From Proteles cristata cristata (lineage: Eukaryota; Chordata; Mammalia; Carnivora; Hyaenidae): a stretch of 64,000 nucleotides of DNA. Each line of letters begins with the position of its first letter. The stretch's first letter is position 1. The position numbers and the translations under genes are program-made. Shown here piece after piece: positions 24,801-38,100 of this stretch. The notes beneath the pieces were generated by a model. The model worked only from the letters and a program-made list of their open reading frames with translations, searched no databases and had not been told where the DNA came from. The stretch is taken from positions 1,550,001-1,614,000 of the forward strand of contig JAESUZ010002383.1 in the NCBI GenBank assembly GCA_017311185.1, given 5' to 3'.

Positions 24801-26043
24801 ATTTTTTTTTTTACAAAAATAATGTAATAGTTTACACAGCTCTATTTAATTCTTTAAATTACATAGGCAAGGTCTATGCTTCAGTATAACCATTTTTTGT
24901 TTTGGATTAAAATGGGAATTTTAGGCCTAAAAATAGATTTCAGATTACTGAACAGAGGCCATACAGCAACACAGACTTAATAAATCTTGATCACTACATA
25001 ACTAGAAATTATGTTGCTTGTTATCTTTATGCTGGGTGCTATATACATCCCAACTGATTATTTTCATTTTATCTAGAACACAAAAGCAAAATAGTTCACT
25101 GAAATAATCTTCTATTCATTACATTAGCATATACACCAAATTATACTAACTGCATGATAACCTCTATGTTCCAAAGCTATATTTGTAGCATGTGCTCATC
25201 TCTACTCCATTAAATATAGTATCCAGCCAGCAATTACCAAAAAAAAAAAAAAAAAAAAAGGAATGCATGCTGCCAGAAGAGAACAGTTTGCAGGTTAATA
25301 TCTCACTGTCAACCAAAAACAAAACACGTAAGAGAAACAAACCTTATAAGACAGATATAAAACTAATTTGCAGTGACATTCAATATATAGTTTTATCAGA
25401 AGGAATACATTTAGGTCACAGTTATATGGAAAAACACAAATTATGTGAAATTCTAGGCTTTCTCCTAGAACATTCAAAATGCTCATCAAAAGTTAATACA
25501 ATAAGGATAGCCACTAGATGATTGAATAAACAGAATTTCATTTAGTATTTCAAAAACACAGATTCTGAGGAAAAAAGCTACCACCAAAATATCCAGAAAT
25601 CTGAATTAACAGATACTTTGTTTTGCATACTTGATATAACAAATACAAGTGTGTTTACACAGACTAAAAATGCAAGGTGATAGCCTAGGGGGCAGTCACA
25701 GGAAAGAATAAATGAGCACAATCCCACTGGAGTACAGAGAGCGCCTGCTGTTTTTCTGGTCCCTGTACATACCCCTACCCGCTACCCCTATCCCCGTTCA
25801 AACAAGGTCCATCTCTTTGGGGAACAAATCTTTTCAAAGCTCAGGCCCATTCTCTCTGCCCAAATCAAGATACAACACAGCCCAAGCATGATGCTGGACG
25901 GTCTTTCAGATGCTGGTATGATTCCTGATCATGGACTGGACAGGTCCTCTTCATGGTCTCTCAAATTTTGACTGGCACAAACTCTTCCCACAGAAGGGAT
26001 CAGCACAGTCTCTGAAGCCATAAATAAGGTGGCTCCAGAAGAA

Positions 26044-26280
26044 TTAGAAGAAGGAGGTATCTGATGAAAAAGCACCTGCAAGTCTGAAATCCTCTTTGGT
26101 GAGAACACTATACATGCGCTGAGGCAGAGCTCGGGAGTACGGGGCTGGGCGTGGCACAGTAGTGCGCAAAATGAGTTCCCGGCCAGCAGGAGGTGGGAAG
26201 TCTGACACCGAGTTCTGCCTTCTCTCTTCTGGACAGCTCATTCTCTTCAGTTCCTCCTCCGGTGGAGCCATGGCTGCAGC
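26044..26280 (-). CDS. RAB3GAP1: RAB3GAP1 last coding exon, residues ~904-981
   Basis: The acceptor is TTCAAG. The exon encodes 78 residues followed by TAA (26046-26044): [20 protein letters not shown], a Pro-rich stretch [20 protein letters not shown], then [23 protein letters not shown] in pieces. The C-terminus is that of RAB3GAP1. The in-frame ATG 15 bases upstream of the acceptor is intronic. Confidence 0.97.
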   Translation of the reverse strand, partial: AAAMAPPEEELKRMSCPEERRQNSVSDFPPPAGRELILRTTVPRPAPYSRALPQRMYSVLTKEDFRLAGAFSSDTSFF

Positions 26281-29200
26281 CTTGAACAGAATCAAATGCT
26301 AAATTCAAGAGCAAGTCCAATGCTAAATTTAGATTATTTTGAAGGACAGATGAACAAACATGATAAATACATAAAAGATGTTTTACATTACTCAGTAATG
26401 CAGTCAGCCATGTTATGATTACTCAAAAACCAACACAGAAAAAGCAAGAAGCTTGAAAACAATGCAAGAACAGCCAGATATTACAAATAAACTGGTGACA
26501 GAGACAAAAGAGATAATGAGTGCCAGGCAATCTGCTCTGAAAAGTGAGGGCCATATTCCAACATCTGATTAAGAGGGAAAATGTAGCACTGGTTTCTACA
26601 TGTTTCTTCCAGCAACAACCCAAGTTCAAGTCTGATGTCCTCAGTCGAGTAAGGAGCTGCTTCTCCCCAGAGTCTGGAAAGATGGTTTTTATCTCCATTC
26701 TTTCATTTCTTTCTTTTTAAGATTCATTTGCCAAATTAAAACTGGGGACACTGGTTTTATTTGCTGGGTGGCTAAGGTGATAGAGAAATGATAGAGATTC
26801 ATGTAATGTAGCAATGGCCAAAAAGAGAAGTTCTCAATATTAAAGCCATCTAGCTTTCCATTAAAATTAAATTAAAAAACTCAATTAGAGTTTTAATTTT
26901 GATCACTATACTTCTTTCATTCTCTGATTACTAAATTTCCTTCACAATACCATCGATTTAGGAAAAAAATATTGTTTTGGCAATGGAAATATGAAATCAT
27001 GTTATACTAAACATCAGCATGAAAGGTATGCCAAATCCAGACTGTTAAAGATGCGGTTAGTCTTAATGACCTTATGAAGTTAGAGGAATGGGAAGGAACG
27101 AGGGACTATGAGGGACAAAGGCTATTTTGTTACCTCATCAGAAGATTCAGTCAGCTTGAGAAAGGGTGAGAAAAGAAACAGTGATGAAAAGGAAACAAGC
27201 AAGATGGTTTAAAAAGAGCTAGACAAGAGATTTCAAGATCATTTCAGAGACAGCATGCGCTACATTAAGGAACATGATCCTATCAAAAGAATATCAAGAC
27301 AAACACATACCACATAGAACACACCTAGCTCTTAAATTAAGCAGACATATCCCACTTCTCATGCATCTGATGGTTCAACAGGCAATGTACAGTGTCATTT
27401 AATGGACAAAATTGATAAAACTGAAACACAATCCAATCTGTGGTTTATTTGTTGAATTCCAGTGGAATACACCACTGATATATTTAATCATAATGAAGTT
27501 TAATAAACTTTAATAAAGTTCATAATTTTAAGCAAAAAGCTCTAAATATGTAAAGCTGCTGTATGCTACACAAAATCCTCAGTGAAATTTCATAACTTTT
27601 TTTAATCTTGACTTATTAAAATTGATATAAAGTGTCAGTTGATAATGAGAAGTTACATCAATAAACTTTAACGGTTTACAGCCAGACATTTAAGGTCTGA
27701 GTTCAAAAATGTACCAATCAGGTGCTTGTTATATGGACTATAGTCTGCCAACTCCTGAAAACCATTCCCTACAAGGTCTGAAAGTTTGAAATGTTTTACA
27801 ATCACAATTGTACAACTGGGAAAAATGTGCAATTTTAGTATCCCTTAAAGGCAATTAGCTATACAAGGCCATTGAAAGGATGAGACACCACTATATTTAC
27901 TGATGTAATAAGATAATTAAGGGAAAAACAAGAATAACAAAGTAAAATACATAAAAATATATACTGGTTTTGTAAAATATACATGTATTTATATATACTA
28001 CAGGTCAAATGTTGACAGTGATCATCAGTAGGTAGAAAGATTAATGTCATTAATTCTTTCTTTAAAATTTTCAGTGTTATCCAAATTTTTACAATTGACC
28101 TTTACTAACTTTCTAGGGAAGAAACAATTTCCATTTTGCAGAAAATAATTTAGCTTAACTATTCAAAACAAGGAATAGTCTCAGCATTAAAACTAAAAAT
28201 ACTTTGGATTTTAAATCCTCTTAATAAACAAGTTTGTAAAAGGGAGGACAGAGGAAAGAATTTCTGCAACAGGAGAAAAATTCATATTGGTGGTGACAGG
28301 AAATGGAGTTATTAGCTTCTGGCTAGTGAGTTGGTAAAGGATATAGGATGCAAAACAAACTTGTTTCCTGGTTTCATGGCAGAGACAAAACAAATCAAAG
28401 TAAGCATCTACTGTTTTCTAGAACTCTATAAGGAAATTAAGTATTTGGTTTTTAACTTGAAATCTTAAAATTAGGGAGCAATCTCGTAAATAATCATAGG
28501 TTTCACTTCCTGCTAAAAATTCAGGTCAGTACATTTGGCTATGAAATTGACTATATTAACTAGAAATAATCCAGACGGACTCAAAGGAGATTACACAGCT
28601 TTTATATCATATGTAAACTCATGAAAATTCTTTTTATTTGATTCTGAGAATGACACTTTCATAAGTGGGTCATTCTAGAGTCATCACAGTTCCAGGCAAA
28701 GGGCACCCTTTACTTACATACCTTCCTTGACTTACAATCAGGTTACATCCCAATAAACCCATCCTAAATTGAAAATATCCTAAATTGGGGGCACCTGAGT
28801 GGCTCAGTTGGTTACTTGTCCAACTCCTGATTCCATCTCAGGTCCTGATCTCATGGTTTGTGGGTCTGGGCCCCACATCAGGCTCTGCACTGATGGTGTG
28901 GAGCCAGATTGGGATTCTCTGTCTCCCTCTTTCTCTGTCCCCATCCCTGCTCACACTCTCACTCACTCCCCCTCTCTCTCTCAAAAGGAAATAAACATTA
29001 AAAAAAGAAAGAAAAAGAAAATATCCTAAGTTGAGAAAACATTTACTACACCTATCCTACCAAACATTGTAACTCAGCCTACCCTACCTTACCCAAGCTC
29101 AGAACACTCACATAAAGCCTACAGTTGGGCAAAAATCATCTCACAAAAAGCCTATTTTATAATGAAGTGCTGACTACATCGTGTAATTTATTAAAGTATT

Positions 29201-32200
29201 GTATTGAAAGTGAGAACGGAACAGATGTCTGAGTACAGTAGTTGCAGATAAGTATATCAACTCTTTGCCCTCATGACCATGTGACAGCGGAGACCTGCCA
29301 CTGCCCTGGTGGCATATACTGCTAGCCCGAAAAAAGACCAAAACTCAAAATATGGTTTCTACTGAATACATATTTTTTTCTCACCATCATAAAGTCAAAT
29401 ACTGTAAGTTATATCATCGTTAAGTCAGGGGCTATCCACAGCACACTCTATAAAATTTTTATCACCATCTTTAATATTAATGAGCCCTGACATGAAAATC
29501 ATCTTAACCATCATCAGTACAGAGTTATCCAGAAAGTATAACTAGCATTACCTTCGTAAAAATTATAATTTTAATAGTTTCAGAACGTCAGAAAGTACTA
29601 CATAACTTTTGAACCTTGACTCTCGTAGCGGAGGTAATAGCAAAGAAAATTTTTCCAACTGGGCTCTCTTTCTGTGTCCTGGAACCTGTTTCCAAAGCCC
29701 TAAATATCTGAAATCTCGCTCTTCCTTAGATCGATTTACTAGGACAGAAACAGATATACTAACCTCACAAGCAAAACTGAATCCATCTGGAGTACATGGG
29801 TTTTAAAATTGGTCATAATGAACTCCATCTTAATTTGAAAGTGTGCAACATTTTTTCTTATTGTACTGCACTGGCCATTGCTAACGGAGTCCTACTAGTT
29901 TCTATAACAATCGATTCCAGACTCTTCTAACTTCTGAAATTTATGTCCTAAAATATACTTATAATTATACTTTAATATGTAGGAAAGCAAATGGATTTCA
30001 AAGACTCAGAAGTCACCACTGAGTGTCTTTGTTTTTGTACTGTTTGAACCCAACGCCGAGACTTATACTCAGCAGCTGTATTATCAGCCATGTGTGGGAA
30101 TCAAAATAGCATCTCACTGAGTAGAGGTCTGGGGACATCATGACACAGTCAATAAGGAAATTCACATACCCTCTGAGCATTCACAAACAGCTTGTGAATG
30201 ATTTTGCCAGCATGTCCTCTTCCTGCGCCCACAACTAACACTTCAGGCTGCTCCAAAAGGCAACTCACAAACCTAGGGGAGAGAGGTAATTAAAGGACAG
30301 AAAGTGAGCTAATCAGTTCACACTGTGTCAGTCCTCCCAGATTAACATTGTGGACAAACTCACAAATTGACACTGGCTAAACCCGCCAAAGCTAGAGTAG
30401 AACTTCTCTAAGAGAACAGAGTCACATTTGGAATTAAAATAGACTGAAATGGCACTCTTACTGCCTTTCAGTTGTTTTCAAAGAATTTTTAAAATCTCAT
30501 CTTGTCAAAGGGTAAAAAGAAATATTCAGTCTATGTCTTTGAGATTAGAAGTTTCGAAAATACTACAGTAAATAAAAGGTTCAAACAGTATTTTTAGACA
30601 ACAAAAACCCAGTTATATGTATACAGCAAAGCAATGACCCACATTTCTCATTTTTGTTCTTTTAAGGTGTGTGTGTCTGTGTGTGTGTGCACGCGTGTGT
30701 GCACACACGCACGTGCACACACTTAAAAGATACATTTTGCTAGGCAAAATCTCAATTGTGCCATTAGGTGCTGGAAACATTGCACCTCCACATACATCAC
30801 ATATAACGTATTTAGCTCTGAAGCTATCATAGTGCCTGCACCACTAATTCATACTGCTATTTTAGAAATGATTCCCTTGATTATGGGGCGCCTGGGTGGC
30901 TTAGTCGGTTAAGCGTCCGACTTTCGCTTGGGTCATGATCTCGCGGTTCGTGGGTTCGAGCCCCGCATCGGGCTCTGTGCTGACTGCCAGCTCGGAGCCT
31001 GGAGCCTGTTCAGTCTGTGACTCCCTCTCTCTCTGACCCTCCCCTGCTCACGCTGTCTCTCTCTCTCTCTCTCCTAGAAATAAATAAAAATATTAAAAAA
31101 AAAAAAAAAAAAAAAGAAATGATTCCCTTGATTAGCATTTATTCTTCTCATTTACAAGGAAGGAATTTTCAAGAGCAAAGACGACTAAGACAAAATTTCA
31201 CCAAACAGAAGGTATAAAATTCTAACAAGAACTTGTTAAGAGCTATAGCACATGTCTTGTCATGTAATACTATTTAGGATCAATAATGCCACTTCATTTC
31301 TCAAAAGGCTGATGAAGACTTTAAAATTATGATAAATTCAAGTTGCTGAAGTAGCTAATTTGGAAACACTTTATAACATATTAAAACAACATTTTTCTTT
31401 CAAGTACCACAAACAAAAATGGACAGGGACTCATACTAACAGGTAACGGTGCCAAGTCTCTCTCAGGAGGAGGAAATGACTGACCTGGTCATCTGTATCA
31501 TCCTGGAGAGGCCATCTGGTCACTCTTTTAAAACATGTTCACAAGGTACACAGGATATGCACCTTTGCTATCAAAAACCTTGTTTAAAGTCAGATAAATA
31601 ACTAGAAATATTGGGCAGAAGTACAATTTCAGAACACCTCAGACTGTGGTTAAAGAAGAGCGAAAGCCGAAAGCAAAGTTCTGGGGCACTGCAAGTAATA
31701 AAGAGTAACTAGCTCTTCCACAGGCAACTGCAGGCACATCTCCAAGAGCAAACAAGGACATTCCTAGAAAAAAGGATCTGGTAGACTCATTTCTAAGGGT
31801 GGAAGGAATGAAATCACCCAGAAATACAGGTGAGGTCAAATTCTTTGATAATTAAATATTTCTCTGTCTCTAGCTGATGCTTGCTACAAATAACATAAGG
31901 GTACAACAAAAGAATCTCAGCATTGTATCGAAATTTTCTAAAGAGAATGGTGGTTTTTCCTACTGCAGATAAAAGTTACTCAACTATCAATTACCTTTCA
32001 AGGTCTTCCTTTTCCTCCTCTTGTTCACATTTCTCAGTTCCAAACTTGGCTTTCAGTGAGCGGGCTCTGGCAATTATAGCTTCTACATTAGTAATTTGAT
32101 GGATGATTTCCTAACAGTGGAAAAGGGAGAGACATACATTAGAGAGCAGCAAAAAAAGCAGCCTTTAAAAAATGAGATCTTTAAAATAATCAATGCCAAG

Positions 32201-35095
32201 TGGAGACCACTTGGCGAGATCCCAACACTACAGCAAACTTACTTCCAATTTCTTATCTTCTGGATTGGGGAAGTGCAAAACTTTACTGGAATGAGTTATT
32301 ATCTGCTTTATAATCTTCTTGACTGAAGAAATGTTTTCCAGATTTTCTGTTTTGAAAAAGATCAAAGCCATCATTAAGTCAGTCAGGCAAAATTTACTTT
32401 CATTTTGGAAATGAACTAATGACTAATGAAATAAGACATTTACCTTCTTCCTTTACCTTGAGTACAGCTGCATGAATTACACAAGGTAACAGGTGCCGAG
32501 CAAGGTCTGCAGGTTTCTGTACTGCCAGATAGTGCAGCACCTGAAGGAGGCACGATGTTACATAAATGATCAATGCAGCCGTCAAAGAATAAAGTAGCCA
32601 TTTATGAAAGAAAAAAAAAAAAATCCTCTGCACCAGGGAGCTCTCTTAGTACCTTGCTGTACTCATCCAGATAAGTAGCCACTACCCACAATGGTAAGAA
32701 TAAGGTCACTGAAAACAATTCAGGACTTCAGTCTTTAACACTGGTGTATATTCCCACATTTTTTTTTCTGGCTTACATATGTAATACATGCAAATAAGGA
32801 AAATACAAAGAAAATAAAAACCATCTGTAAGTTATACCACCTAGAGGTAACAACTGTTAATGGTGTAGCATTTTTATTCGAGGATTTTTTAAGACACTGA
32901 ATATATATATTAGGTGAACTAAGTATGTAAAATACTGTTCTGTAGCCTGCTTTTCTCACTTATGATTTCTAAACACTGAAAGAGACCTTCCACTAATTTG
33001 TTTGCTTGTTGTTTTGATTTACTGTTTTTTTCTGAAATGGAAACTGTTTTTATTATTTTTCAGATTAAAAAAAGTACAGAGATGGGGCTGCTGGGTGGTT
33101 GAGTCAGTTGAGCATCCAATTCTTTTTTTTTTAATTTTTTTTTTAATGTTTTATTTATTTCTAGCAGAGAGAGAGAGACAGCATGAGCAGGGGAAGGTCA
33201 GAAAGAGAGGGAGTCACAGACTCTGAAACAGGCTACAGGCTCTGAGCTGGCAGCCAGCACAGAGCCCGACGTGGGGCTCGAACCCACGAACCGCGAGATC
33301 ATGACCTAAGCGAAAGTCAGACGCTTAACCGACTAAGCCACCCAGGCGCCCTTTTTTTTTTTTTAATGTTTTATTTATTTCTGAGAGAGAGACAGCATGA
33401 GCAGGGGAGGGTCAGAGAGAGAGGGAGACACACAATCTGAAACAGGCTCCAGGCTCTGAGCTAGCTGTCAGCACAGAGCCCGACGCAGGGCTCGAACCCA
33501 CGAGAACTGTGTGAGATCTTGACCTGAGCTGAAGTCGGAAGCTTAACCGACAGAGCCACCCAGGCGCCCCGAGCATCCAATTCTTGATTTCAGCTCAAGT
33601 CATGATCCCAGGGTTGTTGGATCAAGCCTCACATCAGGCTCGGCACTGAGTGTGGAGCCTGCTTAAGATTCTGTCTGTCTCTCTTCTTCCCTTTGCCCCT
33701 CTCCCCTGCTCATGCGTGCTCTCTTAAAAAATAAAAATTTAAAAATAAATAAATCCAGAGAAGTTATGTGTAACACATGGACCCTACCTTTATGCTCCTT
33801 ATTCAACAGCAGTAAAGATAAAAGAAATATAATCTCATATGTGAGCAAGGATGATAAATGCTCACAGATTTCAGAAATAAATACAGAGAAGTATAATGTA
33901 AAAGTTCTCTAGAAATCCTATTTCCTAAGGAGCAACCCATTTTTGTGTTTATCTTCTTAGACTCATTTCTATTTCCATTTAAACACAAAGATATAGATGT
34001 ATATGCAATTTCTTAACAAAAAACTGTAATACACATACTATTTTAGAACCTGTTTTGCTCATTTAATGACTTATAACCTTTATTTTTTGGCTTGGAGAGT
34101 TTTCTGTGGTTTGAAAATTCTTTTAATTAAGAAACACACATACAAGTATTTATAAATAGTTTACAAGACACTATTTAGAAGAACAGTTTAGAATGAACCC
34201 TTGTTTACACATCAACCAGTTTAAGACATAGTGTCACTACCACTTTCCAAGTCCCTGTGTGCCTCCCTGATCAAGAGTTCCGCCCTCATGGACCTCACCC
34301 GCAACAAGTAACACAATTTTTTCACATAGCTGTGCAGCCCTAAACAATGCACTGTTTATTTGGTCTGGTTTTAATCTTTATATAAATGCAATGTTTCTGG
34401 TTACATCCCTCAGTGACTTGTTCTTTACTCGGCATTCTTTTTGAGCATGCATATGTTGATACATGCTGTAGTTTATTCATTTTCAGCTGTATTAAAATTT
34501 TCCTCCACTGACAGGTGCCTGGGTAGCTCAGTCAGTTAAGCTTCTAACTCTTAGTTTTGGCTCAGGTTATGATATCGTGGCTTCGTGAGTTCAGCCCCAC
34601 ATCAGGCTCTGCACAGGCGTGAGCAAGGAGCCTGGTTGAGATATTCTCTCCTCTCTCTGCTCCTCCCTGACTCATGCTGTCTCTCTCTCGAAATAAATAA
34701 ACTTTAAAAAATAAATAAAATATTCCTCCACTGATACAGTTCTCCACCCCACCCCCCTGACAAATTTTTGGCTATTACAAATAAGGTTCCTGTTATGTTA
34801 TTGGGTATGTTTCCTGGTACACATTTCTTGAAGAATGTGTACCTAGAGGAATTTCTTGAAGGTGTATACCTAAAAGCAAAGTTAGGGTATGTAGAAGACA
34901 ACAACAACTGACTGTATTTTTATATTGAAGTCATATTCCAAATTATTTTACAACTGTTTCAAAAGATTTACATCCTAATCTAAAGTAGTAATAGTTCCCA
35001 TTGTTGTACATCTTAACACTTACTATTCAACCTTGGTTTTCCTTAACTACGTAGCAAAATGATTTTGCAAGAATACAAAATACATGCGTGTATAC

Positions 35096-35146
<51 letters not shown>

Positions 35147-38100
35147 CTACATGTATCTCTCTCCTCTGTGAATATAATATGTACACAAATTTTTTCCTGA
35201 ATAATCTGAGAGCCAGTTACATACATCATGTCCCTTTATCTCCAAATATCTATTTACCAAAATTAAGAATGTTTTTATATAATCAAAATATAAACTATTA
35301 TGATTATATAAACTACCTTTAACACTAATCAAATATTTTTTTTTTAATTTATTTCTAGGAGAGAGAGAGAGAGACAGCGTGAACAGGGGAGGGTCAGAGA
35401 GAGTGGGAGTCACAGACTGAAACAGGCTCCAGGCTCCGAGCTGGCAGTCAGCACAGAGCCCGATGCGGGGCTCGAACCCACGAACCGTGAGATCATGACC
35501 CAAGCGAAAGTCGGACGCTCAACCGACTAAGCCACCCAGGCGCCCCTCTAATCAAATATTTTTAATCTAGCCTACTATCTTTATTACAATTTTGTCAACA
35601 GACCATATGATGACTTATAACCTTTACCTACCACCATATAGGATCTAGTTGGAGATCATACATTGCCTTTAGTTGTCATATCTCATTAATCTCAAAAAAT
35701 CTGAAAGTTTTCCTGTCTGTCTTTTATAACACTGACATTCTGAATACAGTACCCTCCCCTCTCATTTCTGAATAACTGAATTCCATGCTTTATTCTTATT
35801 TCCTTAGTTTAAAAAATTTTAGATATAATTTACATACCATAAAATTCGCCACTTTAAATGTACACTTCAGTGGTTTTTTAGCATACTTACAAGTTATACA
35901 ACCATCACCATTATCTAATTCCAAAGCATTTTAATCACTCCAAAGAGAAATCCATTACCCCAAAGCAGTCATTCTCTCATTTCTCCCACCTCCTAGCTCC
36001 TAGTAACTAATAAATGAATTAGTTTTTTTGTCTTCATGAATTTGCCTATTCTGGTATTTCATATAAATAGAATCATGTAACATGTGGCCTTCTATTTCTG
36101 GTTTCTTTCACTTAGCATAATGTTTTTAAGGTTCATTTGTGTTACACCATATATCAGAACTTCATTCATTTTTATGGCTCAACAGTATGCTGTTGTATGA
36201 ATACACCACATTTTACTTATTCATCAGCTGACAAATGAAGGTTGGTTCCTTTTTTGCTATTATGAATCATCCTGTCAATATCTGTATATTCAATTTCCTT
36301 AGTTTTTTTTAATGCTTATTTTTTTAATGTTTCTTATCTATTTCTGAGAGAGAGAGAGACAGCATGAACAGGGGAGGGGCAGAGAGAGGGAGACACATAA
36401 TCTGAAACAGGCTCCAGGCTCTGAGCTGGCTGTCAGCAGAGCCTGTTGCGGGGCTCAAACCTATGAACCATGAGATCATGACCTGAGCTGAAGTTGGACG
36501 CTTAACCAACTGAGCCACCCAGGCGTCCTTCAATTTCCTGAGTTTTTATTTATGTCCTCTTCCTATTTCAGGAGCCCATCCAGCATATATTATACTTGGC
36601 AGTCAAGTTTCTAGGCTCCCCTTACATGTAACACTTTCTTAGACTTTCTTTGTGTTTATTGCCCTTGACAGTTTTAAGGAAATATAGTCAGGTATTTTTT
36701 AACAAGTGCCTCTACTCGAACTTATTTGATGTTTTCCTCATGATCAAACTGGGGCTAGGTATTTTTGGGAGAAAGATAAGAGAGGTAAAGTGCTACTTTC
36801 ATCATCTATATCAATAGTACATGAAACTATCAATATGACTTATCCCTGTTGTTAACCTTGCTCATCTGGCTAAGACAGTATTTGTCAGATTTCTGCACTG
36901 TAAAGTTACTCATGTTTCTAATTTGCATACTGTACTATTTTTTTTAAATGTTTTATTTATTTCTAGGAGAGAGAGAGACAGCATGAGCAGGGGAGGGTCA
37001 GAGAGAGAAGAAGTGACAGACTCTGAAACAGGCTCCAGGCTCTGAGCTGGCAGTCAGCACAGAGCCCGACGTGGGGCTTGAAACCATGAACCGCGAGATC
37101 ATGACCTAAGCGAAAGTCGGACGCTTAACCGACTAAGCCACCCAGGCGCCCTGCATACTGTACTCTTTAAAGGAAGTCACTCCACACAGCCCATGTTTAT
37201 GGAGTGGGATTTATGCTCCACCTCCCTGTGGGCAGAGTCGATTTGGAGTTCTGCATTAGATTGGTCTCTTCTCACCAACTGATTTACTTACTTGTATCAC
37301 TATAGACTTATGGATGTTTATTTTATACTTTTGAGTTATAGTCCAATAGTATTTTATTTTGTTGTTCAAACTGTTCCAGTACTGGCCATTAGGAAATGTT
37401 TCAGTTGATTCCTGTGTCTCTTTAATATACTCCTAGAATTGTGTATTGTGGGATTTTTTTTTTTTTTTTTTTAGCTCTTTTTAGAATAAAATGTTTCTCA
37501 TTTTCGGTTTACCTAATGTTTCCTCATGATTAGATGCAAAATATGCACTCCTGAATCAGTGCCTAAATGCTGTCAGATCCTTCAGAGTATCACATCCTGG
37601 TGAAGACAATCTGCATCTGCCCCTTATTAGTGATATTAACTTTGACCATCCACTCAAGGTATTAACCCATTTGTCTACTACATAGTTATTATTTCCTTGC
37701 AATTCTGGAGTAATCTGTGGAAAGACACTTAAAAACCATGCAAGTATGATGCTCTTCATCCAAATTTCCATTCAGACATCTCATGGTAATTCTTACTTGA
37801 ACCAATTAATCTTTACTAAGAATATTACTATAAAATGAAGGGTTTTCTACTCCAACATATCCTCCATATTTATCTGTTATCTGTGAGCTGAAATGCCTCC
37901 CTTCTATTTCATTTGTTTATGTGTAAATTATCAATGTGGACCCAAGCGTGCCAACTTTCTTCCAATGGTTTATAATTCGTTACCATCCTTAATTATCTGC
38001 CATTCAGCTTGTCCAGATTTTGACAGTAAGAGTTCCTTCAAGCTACCTCCTTATGAAGTACCCCTCTTTTTAAACAGTTCCTTATTTTCTGGTAACACAT

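Larger units (their letters stand above)
24490..26043 (-). other. RAB3GAP1: Probable 3'UTR of RAB3GAP1
   Basis: The sequence downstream of the stop codon is free of SINEs and LINEs that I can recognise. The first AATAAA hexamer on the minus strand after the stop is at 24513-24508, giving a 3'UTR of about 1.55 kb. An ATTAAA variant lies near 24848. A run of about 20 A on the + strand at 25240-25259 would be a U-run in the mRNA. The extent is inferred from the hexamer, not from transcripts. Confidence 0.6.
33081..33760 (+). mobile_element. CanSINE split by two reverse SINEs
   Basis: The head at 33081-33124 and body with tail at 33571-33760 are one old SINE. The sequence GAGCATCCAATTCTT occurs at both break points (33110-33124 and 33571-33585) as the duplication made by the inserted material. 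Confidence 0.9.
35590..37495 (-). mobile_element. Ancient L1M-type 3' ends, reverse
   Basis: Read in reverse, CGCCACTTTAAATGTACACT and TTGTTAACCTTGCTCATCTG, with the surrounding text, match old LINE-1 (L1M) 3'UTR sequence. SINEs at 36309-36529 and 36937-37151 interrupt it. It is probably two related copies. Confidence 0.6.

Noticed and set aside
25240..25259. A20 run as a processed-pseudogene tail
   Set aside because: The upstream sequence shows no gene similarity or target duplication, and it falls in the predicted 3'UTR.
35147..35503. Minus-strand 118-codon open frame
   Set aside because: Again SINE translation, in a reverse copy.
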